From Longilinea arvoryzae (GTDB lineage: Bacteria > Chloroflexota > Anaerolineae > Anaerolineales > Anaerolineaceae): 64,000 nucleotides of DNA. Below, in pieces: positions 34,845 to 44,361 of the stretch. The stretch is taken from the NCBI RefSeq assembly GCF_001050235.1, contig NZ_DF967972.1, positions 1,316,475 through 1,380,474 of the forward strand. Direction: 5' to 3'. The position numbers and the translations under genes were made by a program. The notes under the pieces were generated by a model that saw nothing but the letters and a program-made list of their open reading frames with translations, was not told the origin of the DNA and did no database searches. The stretch's first letter is position 1. Each line of letters opens with the position of its first letter.

Positions 34845-35556
34845 TCGAGTCCGGTTTTTAACCTGGGACTCAGATTTTTTCAACCTGCGCATCGCGCGCA
34901 TCCAGTCCGATCGCCTGGACGCGGCCGGCCTGGCGGAAATTTTCGCCTGGCGGCAGGCCGAAGCCGTGGATTGCCTGTATTTTCTCGCCGATCCCAACCA
35001 TTCCGAATCGTTGAGGTTGGCCGAGAGCCACGGGTTTCGGTTGGTCGATCTGCGACTGACATTGGAATGGCGCGCTGAGGGTCAGGCGCCGGAGATGCCG
35101 CCGGAAGTGCGTCTTTTTCAACCGCAAGATCGGGCGGCGCTGCGCGCGATCGCGCGCGTCAGCCATACCGATTCGCGTTTCTATTTTGACGGCCATTTCG
35201 CGCCGGAAGACTGCGACCGGTTGTATGACACCTGGATCGATAAGAGCTGCGATGGCTATGCAGACGTGGTGCTGGTCGCGGATGTGGGCGGACAGGCCGT
35301 GGGGTACATGACCTGCAGCCGGGAAAACGGCGAGGGAATCATCGGCCTGGTCGGCGTTCACCCGGACTATCAGGGGCGGGCGTTGGGGAAGGCCCTGGTC
35401 CATTCATCCCTGGCGTGGTTCGCCGGACAGGGATTGAACCGGGTATCCGTCGTTACGCAGGGGCGTAATATTCGGGCCCAGCGCCTGTACCAACGCTGCG
35501 GTTTTCTGAGCCGGTCGGTTCAATTGTGGTTTCACTGGTGGAATGAATCCCGCTAA
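34831..35556 (+). CDS. GNAT acetyltransferase, WecD-like (4-amino-sugar N-acetyltransferase)
   Basis: A 241-aa GNAT protein. The N-terminus has 'WDSDFFNLRIARI', characteristic of WecD-type TDP-fucosamine acetyltransferases; the C-terminal acetyl-CoA site is 'IGLVGVHPDYQGRALGKALV' with 'AQRLYQRCGF'. WecD uses acetyl-CoA to N-acetylate TDP-4-amino-4,6-dideoxygalactose. The next gene is the matching WecE-type aminotransferase. The ATG at 34831 follows GAAGGG and overlaps the previous gene. Confidence 0.82.
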   Translation: MDAGDRVRFLTWDSDFFNLRIARIQSDRLDAAGLAEIFAWRQAEAVDCLYFLADPNHSESLRLAESHGFRLVDLRLTLEWRAEGQAPEMPPEVRLFQPQDRAALRAIARVSHTDSRFYFDGHFAPEDCDRLYDTWIDKSCDGYADVVLVADVGGQAVGYMTCSRENGEGIIGLVGVHPDYQGRALGKALVHSSLAWFAGQGLNRVSVVTQGRNIRAQRLYQRCGFLSRSVQLWFHWWNESR

Positions 35557-35567
35557 AGGATCAAACG

Positions 35568-36719
35568 ATGCAATCCAACCCGAATCCCATCCAAATCCCA
35601 TTCAACCGCCTCAGCCTGGTCGGAAGTGAAATCGAATACCTGCAATCGGCCATCCAGAGCGGGCATGTTTCGGGCGACGGCAGTTTTACAAAGCGCTGCC
35701 ACCAATTGCTCGAAAGCAGCCTGGGCAGCGCCAAAGCCCTGTTGACGACTTCCTGCACGCACGCGCTGGACATGTCGGCCCTGCTGTTGGAGATCGAACC
35801 CGGCGACGAGGTCATCGTTCCCGACTTCACCTTCGTTTCGACGGTGAATGCCTTCGTGTTGCGCGGCGCGCGCCCTGTTTTCATCGATGTGCGCCCGGAC
35901 ACGCTGAACCTGGACGAACGTTTGCTGGAGGGCCTGATCACCCCGCGCACCCGGGCCATCCTTCCCGTCCATTATGCCGGGGTGGGCTGCGAAATGGACT
36001 CCATCCTGGAAATTGCCGGCCGGCACAACGTCCCGGTCGTCGAGGACAATGCCCACGGCCTGTTTGGAAAATACCGCGGTCGCTACCTGGGCACCTTTGG
36101 CTGCATGGCGACGCAAAGTTTTCATGAGACGAAGAACTTTTCGTGTGGTGAAGGCGGCGCGCTGCTCATCAACGATCTGAAATACGTCGAGCGGGCCGAG
36201 ATCATTCGCGAGAAGGGCACCGACCGAAGCCGTTTCTTCCGCGGCCAGGTGGACAAATATAGCTGGGTGGATATCGGCTCCAGCTATCTGCCGTCGGATA
36301 TGCTGGCGGGCTTTCTGCTGGCCCAATTGGAGAAACGCGAGCTGATCCAGACCCGGCGCCAGGCCATCTGGGAGACCTACCGGGATGCGCTGGACTACTG
36401 GGCAGCGGCCATCGGAGCGACGCTGCCGATGGTGCCGGCTTACTGCGAACAGTCCTACCACATGTTCTATCTGTTGATGCCGGATTTGGATTCACGCCAG
36501 CGCTTCATTGCCCACCTCAGAGAACGTCAGATCCTGAGCGTTTTCCATTATCTACCGCTTCACCTGTCTGTGATGGGCCAGAAGTTCGGCGGCCAACCCG
36601 GCGACTGCCCGGTGACCGAAGATGTCAGCGACCGCCTGGTGCGGCTGCCGTTTTTCTACTCCCTTGCGGAAAATGAACAGAACCAGGTGATCGAAGCCGT
36701 TCTGTCCTTCGAGGGCTGA
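35568..36719 (+). CDS. DegT/DnrJ/EryC1 aminotransferase, WecE-like
   Basis: A 383-aa PLP enzyme of the sugar aminotransferase family, close in pattern to WecE/RffA (TDP-4-amino-4,6-dideoxy-D-galactose transaminase): 'IPFNRLSLVGSEIEYL', 'TTSCTHALDM', 'VPDFTFVSTVNAF', 'VVEDNAHGLFGKY' and the PLP lysine in 'SFHETKNFSCGEGG'. It converts a TDP-4-keto-6-deoxy sugar to the amino sugar, which the WecD-like protein would acetylate. RmlA/RmlB, which supply the keto sugar, are not in the window. The ATG follows AAAGGA (35555-35560). Confidence 0.88.
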   Translation: MQSNPNPIQIPFNRLSLVGSEIEYLQSAIQSGHVSGDGSFTKRCHQLLESSLGSAKALLTTSCTHALDMSALLLEIEPGDEVIVPDFTFVSTVNAFVLRGARPVFIDVRPDTLNLDERLLEGLITPRTRAILPVHYAGVGCEMDSILEIAGRHNVPVVEDNAHGLFGKYRGRYLGTFGCMATQSFHETKNFSCGEGGALLINDLKYVERAEIIREKGTDRSRFFRGQVDKYSWVDIGSSYLPSDMLAGFLLAQLEKRELIQTRRQAIWETYRDALDYWAAAIGATLPMVPAYCEQSYHMFYLLMPDLDSRQRFIAHLRERQILSVFHYLPLHLSVMGQKFGGQPGDCPVTEDVSDRLVRLPFFYSLAENEQNQVIEAVLSFEG

Positions 36720-36765
36720 TGGGCGCAATCCTTAACGAACCCGAAGATATGGAACACCCCGGAAA

Positions 36766-36774
36766 TGTTATATT
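36766..36774 (+). promoter_or_regulatory. Extended -10 promoter candidate before the deacetylase-like gene
   Basis: TGTTATATT fits the extended -10 pattern TGnTATAAT; no clear -35 is present, as allowed for this promoter type. Transcription would start near 36781, giving a short leader. An inverted repeat, ATATCG (36778-36783) and CGATAT (36791-36796), overlaps the start point and could be an operator. Confidence 0.35.
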
Positions 36775-36807
36775 TTAATATCGGGATAGTCGATATAAGG
36801 GGTTGAT

Positions 36808-39800
36808 ATGCGGCAAAACAGCAGGCTATTAACGGTATTTTCGTGGTTAACCATCGCGGTTCTGTGCGCGACCGCGTTCTTCGGGTCGGTGCAGCCGGCT
36901 CGTGCCCAGAGTTCAGCGACGCGCGCGGACGCGGTCGTGCTGGTAAACTCGGCGAGCCCGGCTTATTCTGATTTCCAGACCCTGGTCCAACCCTATCTGG
37001 ACCAGTTTGGGGTGCCCTATCACATCATCGATGTGTCCACAACGCCTGTTCCGGCCGATCTTTCGACGTATGCCCTGATCATCATCGGGCACGGCCGAAT
37101 CGACACCTCCGGAACGCTGTTGGACAGCGCCGAGCAGCAATCCATTTCCGGCGCGGTCAACCTGGGGACCGGGCTGGTGAATTTCGACAGCGTGCTCGTC
37201 AACGGAACCACGCCGTATTACGGGTACGTTCAGAGTATTTTTGGCTTCGGCTACACATCCGCCAGTTCCTCTTATTCAGTTCAGGTTAATTCCAACGCCG
37301 CGGTCGGCGCCTACATTCTGGCCGACCAATCCACCAATCAGGTCTATAACACGCTGGAACCGTTCACCCCGACCGGCGTCACCCTGCCGGCGAATGCTTC
37401 CGCTTTGTTGAGCGTTGGCGGGCAGCCCCTGCTGGTGGCGCGCAATTATGGTCAGGGTCGCGCCATCCAATGGACATCCATCGATTGGATCCGGCGCTAT
37501 GTCTGGGGTCCACTGCGCGGCTGGGATGATATGGTCTGGCGCAGTCTGGTCTGGGCGGCCCGCAAACCTTTCGTGCTGCAGGGCATGCCGTCCTTCGTCA
37601 CCCTGCGTGTGGATGATGTGGACGGTCCTTTTGGCTGGCTGCCCATCACGACCCAGTCCGGTTTTCGTCCCTGGTTGGGCATTTTCATGGACACGATCGT
37701 GGATGTACCCACCCTGAAACAGGTGGTGGATACCGGGAACGCCACCGTATCGATCCATTCGCGCGCATCTTACGACTGGTTCTATTTCGATCACATTTCG
37801 GTCAGCAACTGGCCGGACGCGACGGTTGCCAAGAATTTCGCCGACGGCACCGCCTGGCACACCCAGAATCAGATTCCCATCTCGAAATATGTCGTGCCGC
37901 ACTATTATGAGTTCGGCACCAACGTTTTCGGCGGCCTGCGAGACTGGGGGGTCGAATTTATCGGCACCCCGACCCTTCCGGGGGACGAATATGGGGGCAT
38001 GTGCCTGATCGGGAAACCCTACCGGCTGACGAATACGGATTGTTACAGCGCAGATAACAATCCATTTTATTACGCCGATTTCCTGCAGGTTCCGGGGCAC
38101 CCCGAGTTCAACGGCCAATTTTTCAACGTCCTCACCGAAATTCGGGGCGAACCGGCTTACGAATGGGCTCCGGATAACGACGTGACCTCGACCATCAACC
38201 GCGGCGTGACGCACCTGAGCCGGGCCATCCAGGGCATGGACCTGGCGACCCTGTTCACGCACGAGACCTACATTCAGGGCATTACGACCAGTAACTGGGA
38301 CGCCATCATGAGCGGTCTGGCGGCCGCCCTGCAGCCGTACAATCCTGAATTCGTCACCATGGATTACGCAGCCCAGTATGTGCGCGCCGTTTATACATCG
38401 AATATCTCGGACAGCGTCATTAATTCGAGCAGCGGGCTGCTGGAAACGACCCTGACCGGCTCGACGGACATGGCCACCCGGTTCATGTTATTCTCGGAGG
38501 CCAACGGGCAGATTCAGCGTAGTTCAGTATACGTGCCAGTCTTCTCGGGCAGCACGGTTGTGGTGGTCGATCCGCAATCCCCGCCGCCGCTGCCCACGGC
38601 CACGCCGACGGTCAGCCCCACGGCTACGCCGGTGAGCGCCACGCCGACGCCAACGCTTACGCCACTGCCTTCCTTTACGCCCACTCCCACCGTGACCGGG
38701 GTCATTCCCAGCCCAACGGCAACGAACACCGGTTTGCCGCCCACGTTGACGCCCACATCGGCGACTTCCACTCCGCTGCCGAGCCCAACACCCACGACCA
38801 GCGCCGGCACGCCCATTCGCATCAACCTGTATGAAGATAATCACCAGGACCCGGTGCTGGCGACAACCACCGACTCCGGCGCCTTGAGCGCGACCGACAA
38901 CCAATGGACTGAGTTTCTCTACCAACCGCGCGGCTACCCGGGGATTTTTGCAGCCACGAGCGAGCAGCCGCCGTTGATGCGGTTCTATGCAACGATACCT
39001 TCCGGCACGTATACGCTGGTGGCCAATCTGTACCGGCATGCCAACCTGCGTTATTTCTGGGGATATTCCGCAAGCACCCCTCAGAGCAACTCCTACGATG
39101 TGACGACGGGCACGGGCGGAAGTTTCACTGAATTTACCCTGGGGACGGTGACGGTCAATAATAATCTGCTCGAAATCTACGTCAATCGCGCCGATTACCT
39201 GCCCGGAGCCAGCACCTATCCATATTACGGGTGGTCCTATATCCGCCTGATTCCACTTTCTGTACCGACGGCGACCTCTACTCCACAGCCGCCGACGGCA
39301 ACCAGCATCCCATTGCCGACCGCGACCCTTACCCCGCTGCCGCCGACGGCCACGAGCACTCCGACCCCCGCACCGACTTTCACGCCGTTGCCTGTAGCAA
39401 CCAATACGCCGCTGCCAACCGCGACCAATACCCCGCTGCCAACGGCGACCAATACGCCATTGCCGACGGCAACCAATACTCCGCTGCCAACGGCGACCAA
39501 TACCCCCCTGCCAACCGCGACCAATACCCCGCTGCCAACCGCTACGAACACGCCGCTGCCAACCGCGACCGATACTCCAATCCCGCCAACCGCTACGAAT
39601 ACGCCGTTGCCGACGTCAACCAATACCCCACTGCCGACGGCGACCAATACGCCGCTGCCGACCGCGACCAATATGCCGTTACCGACGGCAACCAATACGC
39701 CAATCCCGCCAACCCCTACGAATACGCCGCTGCCGACAGCAACGAATAAACCAATCCCGCCAACCGCTACGTATACGCCGTTGCCGACGTCAACCAATAC

Positions 39801-40512
39801 CCCACTGCCAACCGCAACCAATACGCCATTGCCGACGGCAACGAATACGCCAATCCCGCCAACCGCAACGAATACGCCGCTGCCGACCGCAACCAATACG
39901 CCGTTACCGACCGCGACCAATACGCCGCTGCCGACCGAAACCGATACACCAATCCCGCCGACGGCAACGAATACGCCGCTGCCCACGGCGACCAATACCC
40001 CGTTGCCAACGGCGACCAATACCCCGCTTCCCAGCCCAACACCGACCGCCACGCAATCGCCGATCCGCTTCGACGTCTGGGCCGACGCCAACCAGGAACC
40101 CATCCTGACCACGACCAACAATGTCGCGGATTTGATCGCCACGGATAACCTGTGGACCGAATTCCTGTACGAACCGCGCGGCTACCCGGGCGTGTTCGCC
40201 AGCTACAACGAGCAACCGCCGGTCGAACGCTTCTATGCCTCCGTACCGGACGGCACCTACACCTTCTACGCGGGCCTGTACTTCCACGCCAACCTGCGCT
40301 ACTACTGGGGATTCTCGGCCAGTTCGCCCGAGACGAACAGCTTCGAGGTTCGCAAAGGCACACGCGGCACGTTCAATGAATACAATCTGGGCACCGTCAC
40401 GGTGACCAACGGCGTTTTCCAAATTTACGTCGACCGCGGAGATTTCATCAACGGCAACGGCAGCTATCCCTTCTACGGCTGGGCCTGGATTCGCCTGGCG
40501 CCGCTGCCCTGA
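36808..40512 (+). CDS. Secreted polysaccharide-deacetylase-like protein with Thr/Pro stalk and duplicated C-terminal domain
   Basis: A 1234-aa protein with a signal peptide (about 1-34, ending ARAQ). Residues of about 35-260 form an alpha/beta region ('[15 protein letters not shown]'); then '[11 protein letters not shown]' (Asp269, Asp270) and 'ATVSIHSR' suggest a NodB-like deacetylase fold, in weak form. From 38812 comes a domain of about 150 aa ('[14 protein letters not shown]' ... '[12 protein letters not shown]'), then a Thr/Pro stalk with about 26 octapeptide units, and a second copy of the same domain (40060-40509). The twin domains look like sugar- or surface-binding modules. The start follows AAGGGG. 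Enzyme activity is uncertain; secretion is clear. Confidence 0.78.
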   Translation: MRQNSRLLTVFSWLTIAVLCATAFFGSVQPARAQSSATRADAVVLVNSASPAYSDFQTLVQPYLDQFGVPYHIIDVSTTPVPADLSTYALIIIGHGRIDTSGTLLDSAEQQSISGAVNLGTGLVNFDSVLVNGTTPYYGYVQSIFGFGYTSASSSYSVQVNSNAAVGAYILADQSTNQVYNTLEPFTPTGVTLPANASALLSVGGQPLLVARNYGQGRAIQWTSIDWIRRYVWGPLRGWDDMVWRSLVWAARKPFVLQGMPSFVTLRVDDVDGPFGWLPITTQSGFRPWLGIFMDTIVDVPTLKQVVDTGNATVSIHSRASYDWFYFDHISVSNWPDATVAKNFADGTAWHTQNQIPISKYVVPHYYEFGTNVFGGLRDWGVEFIGTPTLPGDEYGGMCLIGKPYRLTNTDCYSADNNPFYYADFLQVPGHPEFNGQFFNVLTEIRGEPAYEWAPDNDVTSTINRGVTHLSRAIQGMDLATLFTHETYIQGITTSNWDAIMSGLAAALQPYNPEFVTMDYAAQYVRAVYTSNISDSVINSSSGLLETTLTGSTDMATRFMLFSEANGQIQRSSVYVPVFSGSTVVVVDPQSPPPLPTATPTVSPTATPVSATPTPTLTPLPSFTPTPTVTGVIPSPTATNTGLPPTLTPTSATSTPLPSPTPTTSAGTPIRINLYEDNHQDPVLATTTDSGALSATDNQWTEFLYQPRGYPGIFAATSEQPPLMRFYATIPSGTYTLVANLYRHANLRYFWGYSASTPQSNSYDVTTGTGGSFTEFTLGTVTVNNNLLEIYVNRADYLPGASTYPYYGWSYIRLIPLSVPTATSTPQPPTATSIPLPTATLTPLPPTATSTPTPAPTFTPLPVATNTPLPTATNTPLPTATNTPLPTATNTPLPTATNTPLPTATNTPLPTATNTPLPTATDTPIPPTATNTPLPTSTNTPLPTATNTPLPTATNMPLPTATNTPIPPTPTNTPLPTATNKPIPPTATYTPLPTSTNTPLPTATNTPLPTATNTPIPPTATNTPLPTATNTPLPTATNTPLPTETDTPIPPTATNTPLPTATNTPLPTATNTPLPSPTPTATQSPIRFDVWADANQEPILTTTNNVADLIATDNLWTEFLYEPRGYPGVFASYNEQPPVERFYASVPDGTYTFYAGLYFHANLRYYWGFSASSPETNSFEVRKGTRGTFNEYNLGTVTVTNGVFQIYVDRGDFINGNGSYPFYGWAWIRLAPLP
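39391..40038 (+). repeat. 24-base tandem repeats encoding the PTATNTPL stalk
   Basis: About 26 tandem 24-base units (consensus translation PTATNTPL, with variants such as [16 protein letters not shown] and PTATNKPI, and an extra Pro codon after the 'TPI' units). Third codon positions vary between copies, so the protein pattern seems to be under selection. The reverse strand carries an open frame of 'VLVAVGSG' repeats that is only its mirror. Confidence 0.9.
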
Positions 40513-40533
40513 TTTGATTTCCACCTTCCACCG

Positions 40534-40563
40534 ATAGAGGTCCTGATCGATCAGAACCTCTAT
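40534..40563 (+). terminator. 15-bp near-perfect hairpin after the deacetylase-like gene
   Basis: ATAGAGGTCCTGATC (40534-40548) is followed at once by its reverse complement with one mismatch (40549-40563). It is a strong stem for RNA but has no T run after it, so it may act as a 3' end stabiliser, a processing site or a protein-binding palindrome rather than an intrinsic terminator. It lies 22 bases after the stop. Confidence 0.5.
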
Positions 40564-40603
40564 TGAGCGTTCAGATCCTCGACAGATACCTAAGGCGGAC
40601 ATT

Positions 40604-42196
40604 TTGAAGACCAACCCCTGGTTGCTGGCAATTGGGCTGATCCTGCTATCGATATTGGCGTTGATCCTGGGACGAGCCATGATGCCGGTTACGCCCGCGC
40701 TGACGCATGATTCGGCCGCTTACCTGAACGCGGCTGAAAACCTGGCTTCCTCTGGCCAACTGCGGATCGACATGACGCTGACGACCGCCCAGGAATCGTC
40801 CCGGCGTTTGTGCGCCTATATGCCCGGTTACGCCGTCTTCCTCTCCGGCCTGCTGCGCCTGGGGATTTCAGAAAGCGCGGCGCTCTACGGGTTGACCCTG
40901 GCCGGTCTGATCCTGATGGGCCTGATGGTGGCCGTACTGGTCCGGGAATTGACTCACAGCCTGTTCCTGGCCATCGCGGCCGGCGCAATTTTGTTGATTT
41001 TCCAGCCCCTGCTGGACACGATGACCTACGCGTTAACCGAGACGCTGTACATCCCGGTTTCGCTGGCGCTCATCTGGGTCATCTCGCGCTACGTCCGCAG
41101 CGCGCGCCCCGAGATCGGCGTGATCATCCTTCTTGTGGCCTCGATGGCGGCGTTATCCCTGCTGCGCATCGTCGGCGCCATGCTGGTGGCCGTGGCCGGG
41201 GGCGTGTTGGTGTTGCGTTCGCTGTTGAACCGGCGCTGGAGACGGGCTGCCGGCGAGGTCGGTCTGACGGCCTTGTCGCAGATCCCGGCGGCGGCCGTGC
41301 TGCTGGCCAACTACCAGCAGACCGGGCGCATCTACTGCGCGACGAACTCGGCGGGCTGGAACATTGAACGCACAACGCGCGGGCTGCTGGCGCAGTTGCT
41401 GCTCGGCCAGTTCAAGCCGGATCTCAGCCTGGGGTTGGGCCTGCGCGGTTTCGTCGAAGCCCTGCCGGGTATCGCGATCGGGATCGTCCTGGTTATTTTG
41501 GCCCTGGCGTTGGTATATCTGGCCTGGCGCGCGCGCAAACAACTCGGGCAGGCCGGCCGCGATCTGGCGACCTGGCCGGTGCTGGTGATGGTCCTCTATC
41601 TGGCCGTCTATTACGGATTCTTCTTCGTTTTTGGCAATACCTGGGCGCGCTGGGACTTTCCGCGCTACTTCGTGCCCGGTTATCCGTTCATCCTGATCCT
41701 GGGCCTGCTGGTCCTGGACGCCCTGTTCCGCCGGCTGCCGTATTGGCCGGTGCGCGTCGCCCTATTGCTGGGGCTGGCGGGTGTGGTCTTTGCCTATGCC
41801 CAGACCAGCCTGCGCCAGATTCCGGTGGCGGCCGCCGGGCGCGGCATCGAGGCTGCCGAGGTCGGCGATCAGCCGGTGATGGCTTACCTGCGCCAGAATT
41901 TGAAAGAATCCGACCTGCTTTTCAGCACGCGCGAGCCGACCCTCTGGTACTATTTTCGCAGGCCGGTGCGGCGCGTAATGGGGCTGACCGAAATTTCCTG
42001 CCGACAGTTGCAAGCGCCCCCGGCCGGCGGGCGCAGCCTCTTCGTGCTGTTCCCGGAAGGCAACTACCCGGGCGACCCGGCCAGCGCCGAAGACGAGAGC
42101 TGGTTCAGGGGGTGGATCGAATCCTGTGGAAGGGTCGCGGATCATCAGGTGTTTGGGGATAGCGCGGTTTACATCATCGAATGGAACAACCGGTAA
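40604..42196 (+). CDS. GT39-like membrane glycosyltransferase
   Basis: A 530-aa protein with about ten or more hydrophobic helices. The first outside loop holds 'THDSAAYLNAAENLASSG', the Asp-containing motif of the ArnT/PMT (GT39/GT83) superfamily, which takes sugars from polyprenyl-phosphate donors. A soluble C-terminal tail of about 110 residues follows. It probably adds a side-branch sugar outside the membrane. The TTG start at 40604 is chosen for the fit of the first helix; the ribosome site (AAGGCGG, about 10 bases upstream) is acceptable. Confidence 0.75.
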   Translation: MKTNPWLLAIGLILLSILALILGRAMMPVTPALTHDSAAYLNAAENLASSGQLRIDMTLTTAQESSRRLCAYMPGYAVFLSGLLRLGISESAALYGLTLAGLILMGLMVAVLVRELTHSLFLAIAAGAILLIFQPLLDTMTYALTETLYIPVSLALIWVISRYVRSARPEIGVIILLVASMAALSLLRIVGAMLVAVAGGVLVLRSLLNRRWRRAAGEVGLTALSQIPAAAVLLANYQQTGRIYCATNSAGWNIERTTRGLLAQLLLGQFKPDLSLGLGLRGFVEALPGIAIGIVLVILALALVYLAWRARKQLGQAGRDLATWPVLVMVLYLAVYYGFFFVFGNTWARWDFPRYFVPGYPFILILGLLVLDALFRRLPYWPVRVALLLGLAGVVFAYAQTSLRQIPVAAAGRGIEAAEVGDQPVMAYLRQNLKESDLLFSTREPTLWYYFRRPVRRVMGLTEISCRQLQAPPAGGRSLFVLFPEGNYPGDPASAEDESWFRGWIESCGRVADHQVFGDSAVYIIEWNNR

Positions 42197-42213
42197 GATT
42201 CTGAAAGGGTCGA

Positions 42214-43077
42214 ATGACAGCATACGACTTGAAACATGACTTCCCTGCGGCCGGTTCGCAGATGACGACCGTGATTCAGGCGACACACGGTTGGGCATCT
42301 CTGGGGCTGCACGATATCTGGGAATACCGCGAACTGCTTTATCTGCTGGTCTGGCGTGAGATTCGCGGCATGTACCGCCAGACCGCGCTGGGCGCCTCCT
42401 GGCTTTTCCTGCGCCCGATCCTCAACGTGGTCGTCCTGACGGTTGTCTTTGGCGTTTTCGTGAAAGTGCCCAGCAACGATCTGCCCTATGCCCTGTTTTC
42501 GATGTCGGCGCTGCTGCCGTGGACTTATTTCTCCAACGCGGTGCTGCGCTCGGCGGGCAGCCTGGTCCAGAACATGGAGATCATCTCCAAGGTCTATTTC
42601 CCGCGCGTGATCATTGCCATCGCCGGGGTGCTCTCCGGATTGGTGGATCTGGCGGCTTCCTTTATCGTTTTTCTGGGCTTCATGGTGTATTTCAAACTGC
42701 CGTTGCGCATCGAGATGCTCTGGCTGCCGGCGTTCATTCTGGCATCCATCCTGCTGGCGTTGACGGTGGGATTATGGCTGGCCACGTTGTCGGTGCGCTA
42801 CCGGGATGTCTCTTTCGCGGTTAATTTCATCCTGCAGGCCGTCATGTATTTATCTCCGGTCATCTATCCGATTTCATCGGTGCCTGAAAAGCTCGTCTTC
42901 CTGTACCAGATGAACCCCATGGCTGGCATCATCGAGGGTTTCCGCTGGTCGCTGCTGGGCGCCGGCAGCCCACCCGGGACGACCTTCTGGATCTCGCTGG
43001 GCATCATGCTGATCTTACTGGTCTTGGGCGCCTTTGTCTTCCGGCGCACCGAACGCACGATCGTGGATGTGCTATGA
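42214..43077 (+). CDS. wzm: ABC-2 type polysaccharide exporter, permease subunit (Wzm-like)
   Basis: A 287-aa protein with six predicted membrane helices and the ABC-2 motifs 'LLVWREIRGMYRQTALGASWLFLRPI' near the N-terminus and 'MYLSPVIYPISSVP' near the C-terminus. It is the transmembrane half of the exporter that moves polyprenyl-linked glycan across the membrane. The ATP-binding gene follows with a 4-base ATGA overlap, the standard wzm-wzt arrangement. Confidence 0.92.
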   Translation: MTAYDLKHDFPAAGSQMTTVIQATHGWASLGLHDIWEYRELLYLLVWREIRGMYRQTALGASWLFLRPILNVVVLTVVFGVFVKVPSNDLPYALFSMSALLPWTYFSNAVLRSAGSLVQNMEIISKVYFPRVIIAIAGVLSGLVDLAASFIVFLGFMVYFKLPLRIEMLWLPAFILASILLALTVGLWLATLSVRYRDVSFAVNFILQAVMYLSPVIYPISSVPEKLVFLYQMNPMAGIIEGFRWSLLGAGSPPGTTFWISLGIMLILLVLGAFVFRRTERTIVDVL

Positions 43078-44345
43078 GCGAAATTGCCATTCAGGTCGAA
43101 AACCTCACCAAACGTTATCGCATCGGCAAGCTGCAGAACGGACAACCCAAGTCGCGTTCGTTGGTCCAGCGGGCGGCCGATCCGTTCCGTTATTTGGTCA
43201 CCACGCTGCGCCCGCCGAGCGAAGCCGAAACGCTGTGGGCGTTGAACGGCGTTTCCTTCGATGTGCAGCGCGGCAATGTGCTGGGCATCATCGGGCGCAA
43301 CGGCGCCGGCAAGAGCACGCTGTTGAAACTGCTCTCGCGCATCACCGAACCCACCTCCGGCCGGGCCATCATCCACGGCCGGGTGGGCGCGCTGCTCGAG
43401 GTGGGCACCGGCTTCCATCCCGAGCTGACCGGCCGTGAAAACATCTTCCTCAGCGGGGCCATTCTGGGCATGCGGCGGGCCGAGATTGCCCAGAAATTCG
43501 ACGAGATCGTGACTTTCTCGGGCGTGGAACGTTTCATCGACACGCCGATCAAATATTACTCCTCCGGCATGCGGGTGCGCCTGGGATTCGCCGTGGCGGC
43601 TCACCTGGAGCCGGAAGTGCTGCTGATCGACGAAGTCCTGGCGGTCGGTGACGCCGAATTCCAGAAGAAGTGCCTGGGCAAGATGAGCGAGGTGGCCAAT
43701 CAGGGCCGCACGGTCCTGTTCGTCAGCCACAACATGGCGGCCGTCCAATCCCTGTGCACGCATGGCATCTACATGCAGAACGGCAAGGTGCTGGTGAACG
43801 GTTCGATCCGGGACGCGGTGGAGATCTACCTGCGTCAGTTGGAAGAGCGCACCCAGGAGGACCTGGCCCTGCGCGTGGACCGCACCGGCCAGGGTGAAAT
43901 CCGCCTGAACAGCGTGGAAATCTGGACGCAGACCGACCCGCCTTCCTCGACCCTGATCACCGGCCAGCCGGCGCGCTTCGAGTTCTACCTGAACCGCCCG
44001 GTGAAGAGCGTGCGCTTCGAATACCTCGATTTCACCATCTACGACTCCCAGGGCCGCCCGGTGGTCTACTTCAACAGCAGCGAACAAAGCGGCCTGGACC
44101 GGCTGGATGAAGGAATGGGCGCGCGTCTGGTCTGCGAGGTGGACGATTTGCTGCTGCTTCCAGGCCGCTACCGCCTGAATGTGGGTCTCAAAGCCAACGG
44201 CGACCAGCAGGACCATGTGGAAGGCGCGGCGTTCTTCAATGTTGAAGAGGGCGCCATCCAGGGGCGGGCCGTCGACCAGGCGCGCAGCCGCCGGCCGGGC
44301 AGCGTGTACTTCCTGCACCGCTGGGTGCGGCCGGCGTCCGAATGA
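43074..44345 (+). CDS. wzt: ABC exporter ATP-binding subunit with C-terminal glycan-binding domain (Wzt-like)
   Basis: A 423-aa protein. The nucleotide-binding domain has Walker A GRNGAGKS (74-81), the signature 'YSSGMRVRLGFAVA', Walker B 'EVLLIDEVLAVGDAEF' and the His switch in 'FVSHNMAA'. The remaining 150-180 residues are beta-rich, as in Wzt proteins whose C-terminal domain reads a terminal modification on the finished chain before export. This predicts a capped glycan. The pyruvyl transferase next door is one candidate capping enzyme, though that link is inference. Confidence 0.92.
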   Translation: MSEIAIQVENLTKRYRIGKLQNGQPKSRSLVQRAADPFRYLVTTLRPPSEAETLWALNGVSFDVQRGNVLGIIGRNGAGKSTLLKLLSRITEPTSGRAIIHGRVGALLEVGTGFHPELTGRENIFLSGAILGMRRAEIAQKFDEIVTFSGVERFIDTPIKYYSSGMRVRLGFAVAAHLEPEVLLIDEVLAVGDAEFQKKCLGKMSEVANQGRTVLFVSHNMAAVQSLCTHGIYMQNGKVLVNGSIRDAVEIYLRQLEERTQEDLALRVDRTGQGEIRLNSVEIWTQTDPPSSTLITGQPARFEFYLNRPVKSVRFEYLDFTIYDSQGRPVVYFNSSEQSGLDRLDEGMGARLVCEVDDLLLLPGRYRLNVGLKANGDQQDHVEGAAFFNVEEGAIQGRAVDQARSRRPGSVYFLHRWVRPASE

Positions 44346-44361
44346 GAGAGGACAGCTTCAA

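Noticed and set aside
39391..40038. CRISPR array
   Set aside because: The repeats are contiguous 24-base coding units without spacers.
39237..40142. Long minus-strand open frame of [12 protein letters not shown] repeats
   Set aside because: It is the reverse reading of the Thr/Pro repeat DNA; it has no ribosome site, and the plus-strand gene explains the sequence fully.
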